From Nostoc flagelliforme FACHB-838 (GTDB taxonomy: Bacteria > Cyanobacteriota > Cyanobacteriia > Cyanobacteriales > Nostocaceae): 64,000 bases of DNA. The stretch lies in assembly GCF_014698065.1 (NCBI RefSeq), contig NZ_JACJSI010000013.1, positions 62,001-126,000 on the forward strand, written 5' to 3'. Made by a program: the position numbers and the translations under genes. Under the pieces are notes generated by a model, which worked only from the letters and a program-made list of their open reading frames with translations, did no database searches and was not told the origin of the DNA. Shown here in pieces: positions 8,118-17,761 of the stretch (position 1 is its first letter; every line of letters starts with the position of its first letter).

Positions 8118-10814
8118 TTACAACTGCCAACCCAATGTAAATTTTATGGTGCGCGGTGCGCCAGGAAAAACCCGCAGGTCGCTTTCAGCTGCCTCAAAAT
8201 ATTCATTATCAAACAAGTTCTGGAAATTCAGAGCCGCTCTAAAGTTATTCCTGCTGTAAAACAAGGCTGCATCAGTGCGTACATAACTTGGTAAACTGAA
8301 GCTATTATTTAAATCTCCCTGTCTTTCTCCTACATAAAAAAGCCCTAAACCAAATCCTAAGCCTTGCAGATTACCTTGTTGAATATCGTACCTACTCCAC
8401 AAACTAAAAGCGTGTTCTGGGACATTATTAATGCGGTTTCCTTCAGGAATCTTATTGTCTTCAGTTACTTGTGCATCGGTATAAGCATAGCCACCAATAA
8501 TTCTCCATCCTGGTAAGATTTCACCTGTTATATCTAATTCAATACCCCGACTTCTTTGTTCTCCTGCCTGAAGTGAAGTTCTTCCACTCGCATCGCTTAA
8601 ATCTGTAAAGAGAACGTTTGAGCGTGTAATTTGGTATAAAGCTAGAGTTGAAGAAAGATTATCTGTCCAATCTACTTTCATCCCCACTTCATACTGAGTA
8701 CCTCGTTCTGGTACAAACAGTGTGTTGCTAGTTAAGTCCGTAACCTGTTGAAATGAACGGCTATAGTTAGCATAAAGAGACACTGCTTCACTCGGTTGAT
8801 ATACAATACCAACACGAGGACTAAATGCTTCATCCTGTTGAGAAGAAGCTCCGAGAGGATCTTCTAGTTCCTGCGTGACGATATCAAATCTTCCACCTAG
8901 AACCAATTTCAAGTTTTCTAACAAAGAAATTTGGTCTTGTAAATAAATTCCTAAACCTTGAGAGATTGTAGGTGCATCAGCAAATTCTTCAAGGTCTGCT
9001 CCAGCACTCTCGCGTCGATAAATGGGATTAAAGATATCTATGGGGTCAAGTTCTCGCAAGAAGTTTCTTCCTTCTTGGTAAGAAACATCTCTCGACAGAT
9101 CAACACCAAATAACAGTTTGTGATCAATGCTTCCTGTTTTAAAATTTCCCACAATATTTGTATCTAAATTGTAGGCTTGTTGGGCAAATTCCGCAATGAA
9201 CAAACCTCGTTCGAGAGTGTCCCCTAAAAGGGCTGATGGAAACAAAGAATTTTGTTCCACACTCAGGTATGAGAAATTAAAGTTATTGCGGAACTGCCAG
9301 TTTTCACTAAAACGATGCTCAAAATTGTAACCGATTCGTAGAGATTGGCGATTATTTTTGTCGATTTCATCAAAAGGCTCGCCGATAAAACGATTGATTG
9401 GTAATTTTCTATTATTTGGGTTAGGTAAGACTGTACCAACAGCAGGTAAACCCCGGTCATTGGGTTGCTTTTGATTTGAATACTCAGCCTCTAAAGTCAA
9501 TTCGGTGTTCTTACCCATCAGCCAAGTCAAACTGGGAGCAATGAAGTAACGCTCTGTTTCAAAAAAATCAACAAATGTGTCTGTTGTGTATGCTGATGCG
9601 TTCAAGCGATACAGCAAAGTTCCGTCATCATTTAATGGCCCTGTAAAATCTATAGACCCACCGTAGGTATCAAAACTGCCGATAGTTCCCTCAATAAAGT
9701 AATAAGGGGTACTCTGAGGTTTTTTCGTGACAATATTAATCGTACCTCCAGCACCACCCTGACCAAATAGAACTGAAGCTGGCCCTCGCAGAACTTCTAT
9801 CTGCTCGATATTCTCAATGTTTACGTTAGTTGTGATGTTAGTATCGTCTCTTAAACCGTTGCGGATAATGTTGCGGTTGCTAAAACCACGAATGGTAAAT
9901 CCTTCAAAAGGAGAACGTTCTGAGTTATTTGATATAACACCTGGTGCATTTCGTAAAGCTTCATTCAAGCGCCTCACCTGCTGATCTTGCAGTACTTGTC
10001 GAGGAATCACTTGAATTGCTTGGGGTACATCACGCAGGAGAGTGTCTGTTTTAGTTGCGGTGCTGGCTGTAGGTACACGATACCCGTCTTGTTCACCTGT
10101 CACTACCAATTCAATCGGTTCATCACTCTCCGCAGTTGGTTGCTCTGGTGGTGTTTCACTGGTCGGTTGTTCTGGTGGCTGCGATCGCTCTGTTTCACTC
10201 GTCGGTTGTTCTGGTGGCTGCGATCGCTGTGTCGCTGAAGCAACAGGAGCAAGTTCAAAAACTAAACCTTCATCACTATCAAATAACTCTGCTGTTGGTA
10301 AACCCGCCTCACCCGTGACTGTTACTCGAACAGTATTAGCATCAGCTTGAGTGACACTCACAGACACAACCCCACTTGCCGGGTTAGCAATGCTAAAATC
10401 TTTACTTTCGGGCAGTTCTAGCACTGCATTGGGTATATCCGCTATAAAACTGTTGCCTTGATTACTATTGACTGGTTTGAGTGCTTCTGCGTTAGGACTT
10501 TCTAAAATAACTTCAATGCCTTTGTCTGTAGAATTTACCCTAACAGCCGTAACTTTAGTTATTGAGCTATCATTGCGTTGTCCGAGCAATTGTGTCGAAT
10601 TGGTAGAGTGAGATTTTTGGCTATCAATAATAGATAGTTCTGTTGTATGCGTCCCTGCATGGGCTGGTTGTACCAAGCTGCCAATTACCGCTAATGCCAA
10701 CCCTACCGAACGTATATCACTCATCAATCCAGACTTCATTCGTATTGCTCCTGAAACTAATCCTTTAAATAACAGGCTTTTAACTAACGGCTCTAATGGC
10801 ATCTTCATACTCAT
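8118..10814 (-). CDS. TonB-dependent ferric-siderophore receptor with N-terminal AMIN domain
   Basis: This outer-membrane receptor imports ferric siderophores using TonB energy. After a signal peptide (core VGLALAVIGSLVQPAHA) comes an AMIN domain (about residues 90-200: ITKVTAVRVNSTDKGIEVIL onward), typical of cyanobacterial receptors. A Pro/Glu/Thr-rich linker with tandem repeats follows, then the plug (DTLLRDVPQAIQVIPRQVL; EALRNAPGVISN; EVLRGPASVLFGQGGAGGTI), then a 22-strand-type barrel rich in aromatic strand ends. The FhuA/FpvA-like C-terminal motif PGAPRTIKFTLGWQL closes it, ending in Leu. The open frame begins at TTG 10826; ATG 10814 or 10808 with GAGG just upstream is more likely. It is divergent from the assembly-line operon with about 575 bp between starts, a natural place for shared iron control. 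No TonB, ExbB or ExbD gene is in the window. Confidence 0.93.
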   Translation of the reverse strand: MSMKMPLEPLVKSLLFKGLVSGAIRMKSGLMSDIRSVGLALAVIGSLVQPAHAGTHTTELSIIDSQKSHSTNSTQLLGQRNDSSITKVTAVRVNSTDKGIEVILESPNAEALKPVNSNQGNSFIADIPNAVLELPESKDFSIANPASGVVSVSVTQADANTVRVTVTGEAGLPTAELFDSDEGLVFELAPVASATQRSQPPEQPTSETERSQPPEQPTSETPPEQPTAESDEPIELVVTGEQDGYRVPTASTATKTDTLLRDVPQAIQVIPRQVLQDQQVRRLNEALRNAPGVISNNSERSPFEGFTIRGFSNRNIIRNGLRDDTNITTNVNIENIEQIEVLRGPASVLFGQGGAGGTINIVTKKPQSTPYYFIEGTIGSFDTYGGSIDFTGPLNDDGTLLYRLNASAYTTDTFVDFFETERYFIAPSLTWLMGKNTELTLEAEYSNQKQPNDRGLPAVGTVLPNPNNRKLPINRFIGEPFDEIDKNNRQSLRIGYNFEHRFSENWQFRNNFNFSYLSVEQNSLFPSALLGDTLERGLFIAEFAQQAYNLDTNIVGNFKTGSIDHKLLFGVDLSRDVSYQEGRNFLRELDPIDIFNPIYRRESAGADLEEFADAPTISQGLGIYLQDQISLLENLKLVLGGRFDIVTQELEDPLGASSQQDEAFSPRVGIVYQPSEAVSLYANYSRSFQQVTDLTSNTLFVPERGTQYEVGMKVDWTDNLSSTLALYQITRSNVLFTDLSDASGRTSLQAGEQRSRGIELDITGEILPGWRIIGGYAYTDAQVTEDNKIPEGNRINNVPEHAFSLWSRYDIQQGNLQGLGFGLGLFYVGERQGDLNNSFSLPSYVRTDAALFYSRNNFRAALNFQNLFDNEYFEAAESDLRVFPGAPRTIKFTLGWQL
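10154..10231. repeat. 39-bp tandem repeat in the receptor linker
   Basis: Two nearly identical 39-bp units (10154-10192 and 10193-10231) each contain a GCGATCGC octamer; an incomplete third unit lies at about 10133-10153. On the coding strand they give repeated ERSQPPEQPTSET. The units are multiples of three, so the copy number can vary without a frame change, altering only linker length between the AMIN domain and the plug. Confidence 0.8.
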
Positions 10815-10900
10815 CCTCACACCCAATGAAAAACGTCACATCGAAATGAATAACGCCATATTTTATCGATAGTACTTGACAGCATATCTATAATTTTTCT

Positions 10901-10935
10901 CAAGTTTAGCTGCAAAATATTTGCAGCTAACTTGG
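10901..10935. promoter_or_regulatory. Large inverted repeat in the divergent promoter region
   Basis: TTAGCTGCAAA and TTTGCAGCTAA are perfect 11-bp arms around ATA. The symmetry extends outward to CAAG and CTTG with one extra base, giving about 15 paired bases on each side. It lies about 90 bp upstream of the receptor start. It could be an operator for a dimeric regulator or an RNA hairpin in the receptor leader. Confidence 0.5.
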
Positions 10936-11084
10936 AAGTATTAGGAAACATTATCATAAGGAGTGGACGTAGGCAAGTATTTATTCAAACTTTCCCTGAT
11001 CAGATAGCTCATTAGTATTGTCTGATAAAAAGCCTACTGTTTAAGGATCTGGCAACAATTTCTTATTCTTTTTAAGCAACAAAA

Positions 11085-11108
11085 ATGAGAAAATTAATAT
11101 TTTATCAT
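11085..11108. promoter_or_regulatory. AT-rich imperfect palindrome, candidate Fur-type box
   Basis: ATGAGAAAATTA and ATATTTTATCAT pair at 9 of 12 positions. AT-rich symmetric sites of this size are typical of FurA boxes in Anabaena-type strains, and the place (about 280 bp upstream of the first biosynthetic gene) is plausible. The assignment is inference; AT-rich DNA forms such palindromes by chance. Confidence 0.25.
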
Positions 11109-11389
11109 CTACCCACAGATATACTTTGAACCTATCTCCATATTTATATTGTTACAAGATGATGATAAGCCTTATTGATAGAACCTAATAGTTGCTTGCT
11201 ATTTTGACTAAGTTGATTTATGCTGCAAACAATTGACAATTAATAGCAATAGTTTGATATTATTGTTAAAAGCTAAAGATTAACGTAATACCAATGGGGC
11301 AGTATAAAGGCGTTTAATCCCTTTAAACAAGCTACTACTGCTAGTTAACTATAAGAATTCGCTCTGTGCATCAGGGCTTTGAAAGTACA

Positions 11390-14300
11390 ATGACTCAATA
11401 TGTCAACGATTTAGAAGAAATAATCTGTAAGTGTTCGACAGTGGTAGAACTACTGCGTTACAGGTCTATAGAACAAGCAAACACTGAGGCTTTTACCTTT
11501 CTGTACGATGGCGAAGCGCAAGCAACGACTTTAACTTATCAAGAGTTAGATCGGCACAGTAGAGCGATCGCATCTCAACTGCAAATATTAGGTTTAAGCG
11601 GTGAGCGTGCCTTATTGCTTTATCCACCGGGGATCGATTACTTACCAGCCTTCTTTGGGTGTCTATATGCTGGTCTGGTAGCAGTTCCAGCATATCCGCC
11701 ACGCAACCAACGCAACACCCCCAGAATCTTGGCAATTTTGCAAGATTCACAAACAGCAGTAATCCTGACAACAACGGCCATCTTGGCTCAGTTGAAGTCT
11801 TTGCTTGCCGATAAATTTGATATAAACAATCTCCTCTGGCTAACTACCGACAACCTCACACCAGGTATAGAAGAAGGTTGGCAAGAGCCTGTTATCAATA
11901 CAGATACTCTGGCGTTTTTGCAATACACTTCTGGTTCTACTGGCACACCCAAAGGTGTCATGGTCACTCATGGCAACTTACTACATAATGCTGAGGTGAC
12001 ACGCCAGTATATGGAGCATACATCTAGTAGTAAGTTTGTCACTTGGCTGCCTGTTTATCATGATATGGGACTGATTGGCGGCGTACTGCAACCTTTGTAT
12101 GGCGGTTTTCCTTGTATTATGATGCCACCCGCAGCTTTTCTTCAACGTCCTTACCGTTGGTTACAGGCGATTTCTCGTTATAGAGGAACTACCAGTGGCG
12201 CTCCCAACTTCGCTTATGAACTTTGTATTGAAAAAGTTACGCCTGAACAACGCTCAAATCTAGATTTAAGCAGTTGGGATGTGGCTTTTAATGGCGCTGA
12301 ACCAATTCGCCAAGAAACCTTAGAGCGTTTTGCAACTACCTTTGCTGAATGCGGTTTTCGTCGAGAAGCTTTTTATCCTTGTTACGGCATGGCAGAAACC
12401 ACTTTGATGGTATCTGGTAGCGTCAAGTCTGCGTTAGTAAGAACCAAGCATGTATACAAAAACGCTTTAGAACACAATCATGTAATTGAAACTGTTACTA
12501 ACAATGATAATAATTCAATAGTATTAGTCGGCTGTGGTCGCAGTGTGCCACAACAGCAGGTTGTAATTGTCAACCCAGAAACTTCAACTCGTTGTCAGGA
12601 TAAAGAAGTAGGAGAAATATGGGTATCTGGCCCCAGTGTTGGCAAAGGTTATTGGAATCGTCAAGCAGAAACAGAACAGACTTTCCATGCCTTTTTGCAA
12701 GACACAGGGGAAGGGCCTTTTCTTTGCACAGGTGATTTAGGCTTTTTGGATAATGAGGAAGTCTTTATTACCGGTAGAGCCAAAGATTTAATTATTATTC
12801 GTGGTCGCAACCTTTACCCACAGGATATTGAACTGACCGCAGAACGTTCTCATCCATCATTACGTGCTGGTGGTAATGCAGCCTTCTGTGTAGAAGTTAA
12901 TCATCAAGAACAATTGGTAGTCGTACAAGAATTAGAATTTCGTGCCAAACCAAATTTAGAAGAGGTTACAGCTGCAATTCGTCAAAGAGTAGCAGAAGAG
13001 CATGAAGTGCAAGTTTATGGGGTGGTTTTGATTAAACCAGGTAGTATTCCCAAGACTTCTAGTGGTAAAATTCAACGCCGTGCTACGAAAGCAGAGTTTT
13101 TGGCTGGTGAATTACAGATAATAAGTAGCAATATTACTCAAAGAATTAATTTTGTAGAAACCGAAAATAATCTCCAGCTAAATCGCATAACTCTTTTGTC
13201 GCTTACCCCGAATGAGTCTCAACTATTATTAGAGTCTTATCTAGTTGAACAAGTAGCGCGAGTGTTGAAAATAACACCCATGCAAATAGATAGTAAGCAA
13301 GCTTTAAGTAGCTTAGGATTTGACTCTTTAAGAGTTTTTGAGCTAAAAAACCTAATTGAAAGCCATTTAGAAGTCGCTGTGTCCGTAGCAGACTTTTTTG
13401 AAGGTTTGAGTATTCAAGGATTGGCAACAAAGATCCTGGCTGAAATTACAGCGGGTGATGTGCCATTAATAACTTTGACTAAAGTTGAGAAAAGCACTGA
13501 CTATCATCCTTTATCTTTTTCGCAGCAGGGACTGTGGTTTATTCATCAGTTAGCACCTGACACTCCTGCTTACAACATTCCTATTGTTATTAATTTAACA
13601 GGAAAGATAAACATAGCTGCACTGAGACAAAGCCTCAGCGAAATTATCCAACGTCATGAAGTCTTGCGAACTAAGTTTGTATTAGTTGATGGTCAACCCG
13701 TTGAGGTAATTAATCCGACTGTTAGCTTTAGCTTACCGATAGAAGATTTGCGGGAGTTGTCAGAGGATAATGCGGTAGTTGCAGCACAAAGTCTAACGAC
13801 AGAGTTAGCTCAATATCAGTTTGACTTGTCTTGTCAACCACTATTGTGTGGCTTGCTACTACGCTTGACAGATAATGAATACAGGTTGCTGATTACCTTC
13901 CATCATATAGTTTCAGATGGCTGGTCTGTTGGGGTGTTCATTCGAGAATTAGCAGCGCTATATGATGCATTTGCTAATGGGAAACTCTCTCCACTCCCTG
14001 AACTGCCTGTTCAATATGTAGATTTTGCTTATTGGCAACGAAATAATTTACATTCTGAGCGCATTCAAACCCTACTTACATACTGGAAACAGCGATTAGG
14101 TGGTAAGCTGCCTATATTAGATTTACCTTGCGATCATCCGCGTAGACGCGGAGCGGCTTGTCGCAAGACATCGCCTGTACAAACCTTCAACGGTGCTAAA
14201 GTCCAACTATCCTTACCCAAAAATCTTACAGACTCATTAAAGCAACTGAGCCATCAAGAAGGCACAACTCTATTTATGACCCTGTTGGCGGTGTTCAAAA

Positions 14301-16765
14301 CGTTGTTGTACCGCTACACAGGACAAACAGACATCTTAGTAGGTTCGCCAGTTGCTAATCGTAACTCTGTTGAAGTTGAATCATTAATAGGATTATTTGT
14401 CAATGTTTTAGTGTTGCGTACTGATTTATCTGAGCAACCTACTTTTAGAGAATTACTCGCACGAGTCAAATCCACAGCTTTAGAAGCATATATTCATCAA
14501 GACTTACCTTTTGATAAGTTAGTAGAAGAACTACAGCCTGAACGCGATCTCAGTCATAACCCCCTATTTCAGGTGATGTTTGTTCTTCAGAATGTGGCGA
14601 TCGCTACACCAAAGTTATCAGATGTTTCTCTAACTTTCGCGGAGGGTGATAACGGCTCGGCTAAGTTCGACTTAACTCTGTTCATGGAAGACAGAGAACA
14701 GGGATTAGTTGCAACATTGGAGTACAACACAGATTTATTTAACACCGATACTATCCATCGGATGCTAGGACATTTCCAGACATTACTAGAAAGTGTAGTT
14801 AGCAAACTCGATACTAAAATTGCAGAATTGTCGTTGTTAACAGAAGTTGAAAGACATCAGTTACTTATTGAATGGAATGATACTAAGAGAGACTACCCGC
14901 AAAACCAGTGTATACACCAACTATTTGAGCAGCAAGTAGAACATACACCAGATGCGATCGCTCTCATCTTTGGAAATCAAAAACTTACCTATCGAGAGTT
15001 AAACGAACGTGCCAACAAAGTTGCTCGCTATCTCAAAACTCTGGGTGTAAAACCAGACGTATTGGTGGGTATCTGCATGGAACGTTCTTTAGAGATGGTA
15101 ATTGGGATATTAGCAATTATTAAAGCAGGTGGTGCTTATGTACCTTTAGATCCTACTTATCCCAAAGAGCGTTTAGCATTCATGCTGGGAGATGCTCAAG
15201 TGTCGATGCTGTTAGTGCAACCACATCTAGTCCCAGAACTACCGCCACATCAAGCACAAGTAGTATGTCTAGACTCCGACGCTCAAGAGTTTGCTGCTTA
15301 CAGCCTTGAAAACCCAACTAGTGAAGTTACAACAGAAAACCTAGCTTATGTAATTTACACCTCCGGTTCCACAGGAAAACCCAAGGGTGCAATGAACACT
15401 CACAAAGGTTTATGCAACCGCTTACTGTGGATGCAAGATACATATCAACTCACAGCAACCGACAAAGTTTTACAGAAAACACCATTCAGCTTTGATGTCT
15501 CTGTTTGGGAATTCTTCTGGCCTTTATTGACAGGTGCGAGTTTAGTTCTAGCCAAACCAGGTGGACATCAAGATAGCCGTTATTTAGTTCAACTAATTGC
15601 CCAAGAAAAAATTACGACGCTTCACTTTGTTCCTTCAATGTTGCAAGTATTTCTAGAAGAAATAGAACTAGAGAAATGTGGTAGTATTAAACAGGTGATT
15701 TGTAGCGGCGAAGCGCTATCTTTTGACCTACAAGAACGTTTCTTTGAAAGATTAAACGCCGAATTACACAACCTCTATGGCCCAACCGAAGCGGCAATAG
15801 ATGTAACTTATTGGGCTTGTCAACCTAATAGTAATGAGAAAATAGTTCCCATTGGCCGTCCGATAGCCAATACACAGATATATATCTTAGATAAACATTT
15901 ACAACCTGTTCCCATTGGTGTAAGTGGTGAGTTACATATTGGTGGTGTAGGATTGGCGCGTGGTTATTGGAATAAACTTGAATTGACTCAAGAAAAGTTT
16001 ATTTGTAGTCCATTTCAATCAGGACAGTTTTTATACAAAACAGGTGATTTAGCGTGTTATCGTTCTGATGGAAATGTTGAATATTTAGGCAGAATTGACC
16101 ACCAAGTTAAAATTCGTGGTTTCCGCATTGAACTAGGAGAAATTGAAGCAGTCTTAAGACAACATCCAAAAGTAAGAGAAACGGTAGTAATAGCTAGAGA
16201 AGATATCCCAAAAAATCAGCGCTTGGTAGCTTATGTAGTTCCCGATTCAGAAATGACATTTGCTTTGCATGAATTACGCGATTATCTCAAGGATCAACTA
16301 CCTGATTATATGGTGCCTTCTGTTTTTGTGGAGTTAAAAACATTACCACTTTCACCTAATGGTAAAATAGACCGCCATGCCTTACCTGTACTAGACATTC
16401 AACGCCCTGATTTAAAAGAGGCTTATGAAGCACCAAATTCTGAAGTAGAAAGAGCGATCGCTAAAATTTGGCTTGAGATATTACACTTAGAACAAGTGGG
16501 TATTAATGATAATTTTTTTGATTTGGGTGGTAATTCGTTATTAATGGTTCAGGTTAATTATAAATTACGAGAAGTTCTACACAGTGAGATTTCAGTTGTA
16601 GAAATGTTCCAGAACCCAACTATCAAATCTTTGGCTAAGTATATAAATATAAGTTCAAAAGAAACATCAGCTTTTGAATCTTTAAATAACCGCATTCAAA
16701 AGCAAAGAGAAGCTGTAAATAGACAAAAAAGCTTGATGAAACGCGGCAGAAATCTAAATAACTAA
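11390..16765 (+). CDS. Assembly-line start: FAAL-ACP-C-A(Ser)-T
   Basis: This protein of about 1,790 residues should start the lipopeptide. Residues 1 to about 580 are a fatty acyl-AMP ligase (TLTYQELDRHSRAIASQL; FLQYTSGSTGTPKGVMVTH; CYGMAETTLMVSG; PKTSSGKIQRR) that activates a fatty acid. An ACP follows (LSSLGFDSLRVFEL, Ser about 645). A condensation domain (about 705-1140) has an intact HHIVSDGW. An adenylation domain (about 1160-1690; YVIYTSGSTGKPKG) has pocket residues that read DVWHISLIDK by alignment to GrsA, the Ser pattern. The T domain has NFFDLGGNSLL near 1710. The last 40 residues are basic and probably a docking tail. ATG 11390 is preferred; a GTG at 11366 also opens the frame. 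An in-frame repeat lies in the C domain at 14141-14173. The chain length of the fatty acid cannot be told. Confidence 0.9.
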   Translation: MTQYVNDLEEIICKCSTVVELLRYRSIEQANTEAFTFLYDGEAQATTLTYQELDRHSRAIASQLQILGLSGERALLLYPPGIDYLPAFFGCLYAGLVAVPAYPPRNQRNTPRILAILQDSQTAVILTTTAILAQLKSLLADKFDINNLLWLTTDNLTPGIEEGWQEPVINTDTLAFLQYTSGSTGTPKGVMVTHGNLLHNAEVTRQYMEHTSSSKFVTWLPVYHDMGLIGGVLQPLYGGFPCIMMPPAAFLQRPYRWLQAISRYRGTTSGAPNFAYELCIEKVTPEQRSNLDLSSWDVAFNGAEPIRQETLERFATTFAECGFRREAFYPCYGMAETTLMVSGSVKSALVRTKHVYKNALEHNHVIETVTNNDNNSIVLVGCGRSVPQQQVVIVNPETSTRCQDKEVGEIWVSGPSVGKGYWNRQAETEQTFHAFLQDTGEGPFLCTGDLGFLDNEEVFITGRAKDLIIIRGRNLYPQDIELTAERSHPSLRAGGNAAFCVEVNHQEQLVVVQELEFRAKPNLEEVTAAIRQRVAEEHEVQVYGVVLIKPGSIPKTSSGKIQRRATKAEFLAGELQIISSNITQRINFVETENNLQLNRITLLSLTPNESQLLLESYLVEQVARVLKITPMQIDSKQALSSLGFDSLRVFELKNLIESHLEVAVSVADFFEGLSIQGLATKILAEITAGDVPLITLTKVEKSTDYHPLSFSQQGLWFIHQLAPDTPAYNIPIVINLTGKINIAALRQSLSEIIQRHEVLRTKFVLVDGQPVEVINPTVSFSLPIEDLRELSEDNAVVAAQSLTTELAQYQFDLSCQPLLCGLLLRLTDNEYRLLITFHHIVSDGWSVGVFIRELAALYDAFANGKLSPLPELPVQYVDFAYWQRNNLHSERIQTLLTYWKQRLGGKLPILDLPCDHPRRRGAACRKTSPVQTFNGAKVQLSLPKNLTDSLKQLSHQEGTTLFMTLLAVFKTLLYRYTGQTDILVGSPVANRNSVEVESLIGLFVNVLVLRTDLSEQPTFRELLARVKSTALEAYIHQDLPFDKLVEELQPERDLSHNPLFQVMFVLQNVAIATPKLSDVSLTFAEGDNGSAKFDLTLFMEDREQGLVATLEYNTDLFNTDTIHRMLGHFQTLLESVVSKLDTKIAELSLLTEVERHQLLIEWNDTKRDYPQNQCIHQLFEQQVEHTPDAIALIFGNQKLTYRELNERANKVARYLKTLGVKPDVLVGICMERSLEMVIGILAIIKAGGAYVPLDPTYPKERLAFMLGDAQVSMLLVQPHLVPELPPHQAQVVCLDSDAQEFAAYSLENPTSEVTTENLAYVIYTSGSTGKPKGAMNTHKGLCNRLLWMQDTYQLTATDKVLQKTPFSFDVSVWEFFWPLLTGASLVLAKPGGHQDSRYLVQLIAQEKITTLHFVPSMLQVFLEEIELEKCGSIKQVICSGEALSFDLQERFFERLNAELHNLYGPTEAAIDVTYWACQPNSNEKIVPIGRPIANTQIYILDKHLQPVPIGVSGELHIGGVGLARGYWNKLELTQEKFICSPFQSGQFLYKTGDLACYRSDGNVEYLGRIDHQVKIRGFRIELGEIEAVLRQHPKVRETVVIAREDIPKNQRLVAYVVPDSEMTFALHELRDYLKDQLPDYMVPSVFVELKTLPLSPNGKIDRHALPVLDIQRPDLKEAYEAPNSEVERAIAKIWLEILHLEQVGINDNFFDLGGNSLLMVQVNYKLREVLHSEISVVEMFQNPTIKSLAKYINISSKETSAFESLNNRIQKQREAVNRQKSLMKRGRNLNN
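14141..14173. repeat. Short dispersed repeat inserted in frame in a C domain
   Basis: Between DHPR and PVQTF, where related C domains here read DRPRPAIQ or DRPRPIVQ, about 30 extra GC-rich bases encode RRGAACRKTS. The insert ends next to a CATCGCC and its start follows CGATCATCCG, again near HIP1-like words. Its length is a multiple of three, so the C domain remains open. Confidence 0.65.
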
Positions 16766-16830
16766 CTATTGTACTGATGCCATAAATACCAATTAATACC
16801 AATTACTTAAATTAGGGAATAAAGACTATA

Positions 16831-17697
16831 ATGTTTGAAATTGATACATTATCAATCAGCAGTGCAAAAATAATTCATAACAATACTTCGCAATCAATTT
16901 TGCAACTGCCTGTACAAGAAACTTTAGACTACTTTAAATCAAATGGTGTTTTATTATTTCGAGGATTTAGTGTTAACTATGAACAGATGAAGGCATTTGC
17001 CGAAAAATTCAGTTCAAGATTTATCTTAGATAAAGATAGACCAGTAGTTGATCCACGCAATAAATATGTCACTTTAGTAGACCCAGGGATGCACTATGTT
17101 AGCCCCCATTGCGAGAATGCAAATTCTCCATTTCGTCCTGATGTGATCTGGTTTTGCTGTGGTGTACCAGCTTCTCAAGGCGGTGAAACTTTATATTGGG
17201 ATGGTGTACAAGTTTGGCAAGAATTAGATGAAGAATTGCGACAATTATTTATTGCTAAAAAAATCAAATTCTTCCAAAAATTTCCGGCTGCTGACTGGAA
17301 GCGCTTTTTGGGAGTTGGCGCTACTCTAGTTGATGTCAAACGCACTCTCAATGGTATTCCTGGATTAACTTACAAAATTAATGAAGACCAGTCTATTTCT
17401 ATAGAATATGTTTGCTCGGCTGTAGTCAAAACAAAATATGGTCATCAAGACGCATTTGCTAATAGTCTAATTGCTGAATACAAAAATCCTAGAGGAGCCG
17501 TCACTTTTGATGATGCTTCACCTATCCCATCAACAGTTATCAACCAAATTCAGCAAGTGATGAATAACTTAACTGAGGTGATACCCTGGCAAGGTGGCGA
17601 TTTAGTGATGATAGATAATTCTAGATTTCTGCACGGTCGCCGCTCATTTACTGATATAAAACGCAGAATTTACTCTCTCCTCAGTTACATGAAATAA
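16831..17697 (+). CDS. TauD/SyrP-like Fe(II)/2-oxoglutarate dioxygenase, stand-alone
   Basis: This 288-residue enzyme should hydroxylate an unactivated carbon using Fe(II), oxygen and 2-oxoglutarate. VLLFRGFSVNYEQMKAFAE opens the double-stranded beta-helix fold. The facial triad is HCEN (about residue 92, an His-x-Glu instead of the TauD His-x-Asp) and a distal His in RFLHGRRSF (about 266), with Arg for 2-oxoglutarate. The HxE form is shared with AsnO and clavaminate-synthase-like enzymes. It differs clearly from the other two dioxygenase regions in the cluster, lacking their PRETVSGKVY/LPRNxYxGDGTP signatures, and no interface domain follows it directly. It lies between the Ser-loading protein and the PKS (65 and 64 bp gaps), so the Ser residue, the fatty acyl chain or the polyketide unit is the likely substrate; which one is open. 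Confidence 0.8.
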   Translation: MFEIDTLSISSAKIIHNNTSQSILQLPVQETLDYFKSNGVLLFRGFSVNYEQMKAFAEKFSSRFILDKDRPVVDPRNKYVTLVDPGMHYVSPHCENANSPFRPDVIWFCCGVPASQGGETLYWDGVQVWQELDEELRQLFIAKKIKFFQKFPAADWKRFLGVGATLVDVKRTLNGIPGLTYKINEDQSISIEYVCSAVVKTKYGHQDAFANSLIAEYKNPRGAVTFDDASPIPSTVINQIQQVMNNLTEVIPWQGGDLVMIDNSRFLHGRRSFTDIKRRIYSLLSYMK

Positions 17698-17761
17698 TCG
17701 AAAAGTCTCTCTAAGCTTCTGCGTTAAAAAAATTATTTTAAACCAACCCAAGTAAGAAAAG

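Larger units (their letters stand above)
10815..11389. promoter_or_regulatory. Divergent control region between TonB receptor and assembly-line operon
   Basis: No gene is seen in these 575 bp, which must hold the promoters of both the receptor (-) and the 41-kb biosynthetic operon (+). It is AT-rich and contains two palindromes, listed separately. A near TATCATAAGGAG at about 10953 and several ATTATCAT-like words are compatible with iron-responsive (Fur-family) sites, but I cannot score them. No regulator gene (AraC/PchR or Fur type) lies nearby. Confidence 0.5.

Noticed and set aside
9987-10350. Overlapping + strand frames of 60-102 codons opposite the receptor gene
   Set aside because: They are antisense shadows of the Pro-rich repeat linker of the TonB receptor; low-complexity composition and no ribosome sites.
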